Source of the DNA: an uncultured Clostridia bacterium
GTDB lineage: Bacteria; Bacillota; Clostridia; TANB77; CAG-508
Reading direction: 5' to 3'
NCBI GenBank assembly: GCA_944387495.1
Contig: CALXFD010000015.1
Location: forward strand, 1 to 46,823
DNA: 46,823 bases
Below, piece by piece: positions 44,471-46,823 of the stretch. Within the stretch, counting starts at the first letter, position 1. Every line of letters begins with the position of its first letter. The notes under the pieces are model-generated. The model had not been told where the DNA came from. It made no database searches and worked only from the letters and a program-made list of their open reading frames with translations. The translations under genes and the position numbers were made by a program.

Positions 44471-44797
44471 CTATTTATTATCACTTTTATCATCATACTC
44501 TTTAACTCTTGTATTTACACCATTAATTATTTTATACTCTCTATGTTTATTCTTATTAACTTTTTTTAATATTTCAGATTCTAAATCAACATTAAGTATT
44601 TCGGATAAACCTAAAAGGTAAATAGTAACATCAGCCAGTTCTTCGCCTAAATCATCCTTGTTTTTTCTCCACGCTTCATAGGCTTCTGCCATTTCTCCAT
44701 AAGTCAGACAGAATTCCTTGTTTATGTCAGTTACATTAAAACCTTTATCAAGTTTATTTTGATATATTTCTTCTTGGATTTTTTTTAAATCTACCAT
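44471..44797 (-). CDS. MazG-like nucleotide pyrophosphohydrolase
   Basis: The 108-residue single-domain protein has the MazG metal cage in GEMAEAYEAW and LGEELADVTIYLLGLSEIL (E-x-x-E and E-E-x-x-D types). It is of the minimal dimeric kind that hydrolyses NTP or dNTP to monophosphate and pyrophosphate. ATG 44797 is preferred over the adjacent TTG at 44800. The gene begins 3 bases after the dTMP kinase stop, whose last codons carry the ribosome site. This small stand-alone MazG is separate from the MazG-HD fusion at 4.4 kb. Confidence 0.85.
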   Translation of the reverse strand: MVDLKKIQEEIYQNKLDKGFNVTDINKEFCLTYGEMAEAYEAWRKNKDDLGEELADVTIYLLGLSEILNVDLESEILKKVNKNKHREYKIINGVNTRVKEYDDKSDNK

Positions 44798-44800
44798 CAA

Positions 44801-45391
44801 TTATCTCTCCATTTCTTCTTCTCTTTCATTTAATCTATGATTAATTCTTGTTGCAATTTGTTTAAAAATATTGTCAATACTATTATTACCATCTATTTTT
44901 TGTAAAGAATATTCATCCAATATGCTCATATATGCTTTTCTTACTCTATCTAAATGTTCATAAGAATATAGTATATTAAATTTTTGATCTGTATTTCTCT
45001 CAATCGAAGTTTTAGGTGTAATATCAATGTAAAATCCTAAATCATGTCTTGGAAAATTTTTATTTACACTTTTCACCCAATCCTTATCTACTCCATCTGC
45101 CATTCTATATGCAATAGCAGAAGGTACATATCTGTCAAAAATCACTATATCATCTTTGTTGACTTGTCCTAACCCATCTAATAATAATCTCCTATCAGCT
45201 GCAAAAAGATATGTTTTTAATTCTGGTGTTAGTTTTCCTTCCTTTGAAAGTTGTTTTATTTGCTCTCCTATTGGGGTACTCAATTCTTTTGCTAAAGTTG
45301 CATTTTTCCCTTGTATCTTATAATATTGCATTAACATTTTTGCAATAGTTGTTTTTCCTGTGTTATCTAGTCCTTCTAAAATTACTAGCAT
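44801..45391 (-). CDS. dTMP kinase-like protein
   Basis: The 196-residue P-loop kinase has GLDNTGKTT (7-15), the dTMP-binding AADRRLLLDG, FDRYVPSAIAYRMADG (85-100, DR-Y motif) and the LID-like RNTDQKFNILYSYEHLDRVRKAY region. It phosphorylates dTMP to dTDP. The P-loop reads DNTGKTT rather than the common DGAGKTT, as in some phage and mobile-element versions. AAAGGAG lies 10 bases before the ATG, and a good promoter lies upstream. It is the first gene of the four-gene cassette. Confidence 0.85.
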   Translation of the reverse strand: MLVILEGLDNTGKTTIAKMLMQYYKIQGKNATLAKELSTPIGEQIKQLSKEGKLTPELKTYLFAADRRLLLDGLGQVNKDDIVIFDRYVPSAIAYRMADGVDKDWVKSVNKNFPRHDLGFYIDITPKTSIERNTDQKFNILYSYEHLDRVRKAYMSILDEYSLQKIDGNNSIDNIFKQIATRINHRLNEREEEMER

Positions 45392-45424
45392 AACATCATT
45401 ACTCCTTTCAATTTTTTCATTACC

Positions 45425-45453
45425 ATTATATTACATTTTCCCTTATTTGTCTA
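45425..45453 (-). promoter_or_regulatory. promoter of the nucleotide cassette
   Basis: On the minus strand TAGACA (45453-45448) and TATAAT (45430-45425) are separated by 17 bases, just before the dTMP kinase gene and beyond the recombinase stop. The cassette can therefore be transcribed independently of the recombinase. Confidence 0.82.
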
Positions 45454-45467
45454 CACTTTTAGAATTT

Positions 45468-46463
45468 TTAAGTAATATACTTTCTATGTGAATTTTTAAC
45501 ATTATTTTGATTAACCATTGCATATTCCATTGTTGTATCTATTTTAATATGTCCTAATAATTTTTGTACTTGTTCTATTGGCATACCTTTGTCTATTGCC
45601 ATTGTAGCCATTGTTCTTCTAAATTTATGTGGATGTACTTTATTTATATTTGCTTCTTTTCCTAAATTTCTGATAATAATTTCAATTCCCGATATTCCTA
45701 ATCTATTATATGGTTTTATTAATGATACGAATAATGCTTCATTATCATCTGTTCTAGTCTCCAAATATTTTTCTATGTACATTTTACTTTTGGCACTAAA
45801 ATATACTTCTCTTTCAGTATTTCCTTTTCCTAAAACTACACAGCTTCTTTCTTGAAAGTCCATATCAGAAATATTTAATTTAGTTAGTTCTCCTACTCTC
45901 ATACCAGTAGATATTAATAGTTCTAATCTTGCTAAATCTCTTACATTTGAACAAGTATCTCTTAATTTTTCTAAATTTTCATCTGTTAAAGTTTCTTTAA
46001 CTCTTTTCGTGGTTTTTACTTTGTGTATTCTTCTAACAGGACTTTTTACAATATAATCTTCATTTTCTAGCCAAGCAAAGAAACTTGATAATGTTCTTCT
46101 AATATTGTCTATCGTTACCATTCCTGCCTTGGAATTATTTTTATAATCAGATAGATAATCTCTTAATATTTCAGTAGTAATTTCTTCAATTGGTAATTTT
46201 ACTTTTTCTAACATTTTAGTTATATTGTCCTTGTAGTAATTTAAAGTTCTGTTTGAACAGCCTTCAATTTCTTTTGAAGATATAAATTTATTTAATAGTT
46301 CTTCGTTATTGTGTTGTATTTCTTCTCTTTGGTTCTGCTCTAATATTTCTATTTGGTAATTTAAACATATTTCTGTTAGTATTTCTTTTAACATTTTTCT
46401 TTGGTTATTGTCTAAAAAGTTTTCAGTCTTATCAATTACTTTTTCTACAAATAACTCTCTCAA
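45468..46463 (-). CDS. tyrosine recombinase/integrase
   Basis: The 331-residue protein has an extra N-terminal helical segment (about 1-55), a SAM-like core-binding domain (about 56-150) and a catalytic domain with R189 (TGMRVGEL), K213 (GKGNTEREV), H279/R282 (HPHKFRRT), H305 (LLGHIKID) and Y314 (MEYAMVN). The start is TTG 46463, seven bases after AAGGAGGT. The longer open frame starts upstream of that site and is rejected. Sequence differs clearly from the Xer protein at 29 kb. It is the likely mobility gene of the accessory region. Confidence 0.9.
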   Translation of the reverse strand: MRELFVEKVIDKTENFLDNNQRKMLKEILTEICLNYQIEILEQNQREEIQHNNEELLNKFISSKEIEGCSNRTLNYYKDNITKMLEKVKLPIEEITTEILRDYLSDYKNNSKAGMVTIDNIRRTLSSFFAWLENEDYIVKSPVRRIHKVKTTKRVKETLTDENLEKLRDTCSNVRDLARLELLISTGMRVGELTKLNISDMDFQERSCVVLGKGNTEREVYFSAKSKMYIEKYLETRTDDNEALFVSLIKPYNRLGISGIEIIIRNLGKEANINKVHPHKFRRTMATMAIDKGMPIEQVQKLLGHIKIDTTMEYAMVNQNNVKNSHRKYIT

Positions 46464-46756
46464 ATAAATTACCTCCTTACACTTTAAAATATCGCAATAT
46501 AGAACTACAACTATATTATACAACATTTTGCGTGTTTTACATAATTAATTAAGACTTATGAGGAATTCCACCTTATTTTTATTAAAAATGAGCATATCAA
46601 AAATAATATACTCATTCTAAATCCTATATTTATTTACTCATTTTATTTAAAATTAAAATTTGCAATCCGCGAGACAAATTACTATCTTTTGTTAGCATTA
46701 TATAATAAAGAGTAGATAATTTCAACTTTATTACCTACTTTACTTATTGTAATTTG
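46464..46756. other. intergenic region upstream of the integrase
   Basis: About 290 bases hold no gene that I can support. A weak dyad pairs roughly 46708-46721 with 46729-46743 and may terminate the gene entering from the right. A short G+C-richer patch (CAATCCGCGAGAC, near 46662) is the only sequence that stands out and could be an attachment or binding site, without proof. Confidence 0.4.
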
Positions 46757-46823
46757 TTATTTACTTAAAATTTTGAATTTTTTATATTCTGCTTTAACAT
46801 TTTCTTTAACTATTCCAAGAAGT
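46757..46823 (-). CDS. C-terminal end of a gene running off the window
   Basis: The last 21 codons and stop of a minus-strand frame read LLGIVKENVKAEYKKFKILSK. The Lys-rich composition and the terminator-like dyad beyond the stop make a real gene end plausible, but it is too short to identify. Confidence 0.4.
   Translation of the reverse strand, partial: LLGIVKENVKAEYKKFKILSK

Noticed and set aside
46464..46526. N-terminal extension of the integrase
   Set aside because: AAGGAGGT at 46471-46478 followed by TTG at 46463 gives a well-spaced start. The extension includes the promoter region and the ribosome site.

Overview
The window is extremely AT-rich, with A/T-ending codons, strong AGGAGG-type ribosome binding sites and frequent TTG/GTG starts. 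Genes for dipicolinate synthase subunit B, Pta/AckA, PepF and PF06541 membrane proteins point to an anaerobic, probably spore-forming low-GC Firmicute of class Clostridia, plausibly an uncultured gut lineage. I cannot name the genus. No rRNA, tRNA or CRISPR array was seen.

Layout. 1-445 is gene-free and rich in inverted repeats. 446-2138 holds an ECF-type sigma factor and a membrane-anchored partner. 2221-9019 is a same-strand run dominated by nucleotide and phosphoester chemistry: flavodoxin-like protein, DHH phosphoesterase, NUDIX hydrolase, a MazG-HD fusion, RdgB/HAM1, a divergent second HAM1, a frameshifted RNA m5C methyltransferase, a GNAT and a YgjP-like metallopeptidase. 9051-15809 is envelope and membrane functions: CDF metal exporter, a DUF2798-like protein behind an attenuator-like leader, a MacB-like ABC exporter, a lipid kinase, and a PAP2 phosphatase fused to an undecaprenol/diacylglycerol kinase domain. 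16068-21093 is central metabolism: pta, two tandem ackA paralogues and an IMP dehydrogenase. 21440-30372 is mixed housekeeping, including dpaB, a LysM protein, pepF and a Xer-type recombinase. 30555-37690 is a class A penicillin-binding protein followed by four glycosyltransferases, ending in a broken surface-protein gene (37700-38258).

From about 38260 the character changes to an accessory island, mostly on the minus strand. It has small orphan genes, long AT-rich non-coding stretches, a Fic protein with an XRE regulator, a four-gene nucleotide/DNA cassette (dTMP kinase, MazG-like, tandem-domain nucleoside deoxyribosyltransferase-like, uracil-DNA-glycosylase-like) and a tyrosine recombinase. 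Two related non-coding repeats (39338-40301 and 42140-42757) bracket fic-xre, one lying downstream of each minus-strand cassette. This gives a cassette-plus-repeat layout next to an integrase.

Most unusual signals: (1) three very long intergenic inverted repeats with GC-richer loops (about 15.8, 21.1 and 33.1 kb), two of which share ends and show compensated arm differences; (2) the repeat-bracketed cassettes beside the integrase; (3) a five-member alternating half-site array with 40-bp period upstream of fic; (4) two disrupted genes whose frame is restored by a +1 shift at a rare CGG codon; (5) a promoter-proximal hairpin plus U-run ahead of the DUF2798-like gene. Start sites were often moved downstream from the longest open frame, because the longest form begins inside the Shine-Dalgarno sequence.
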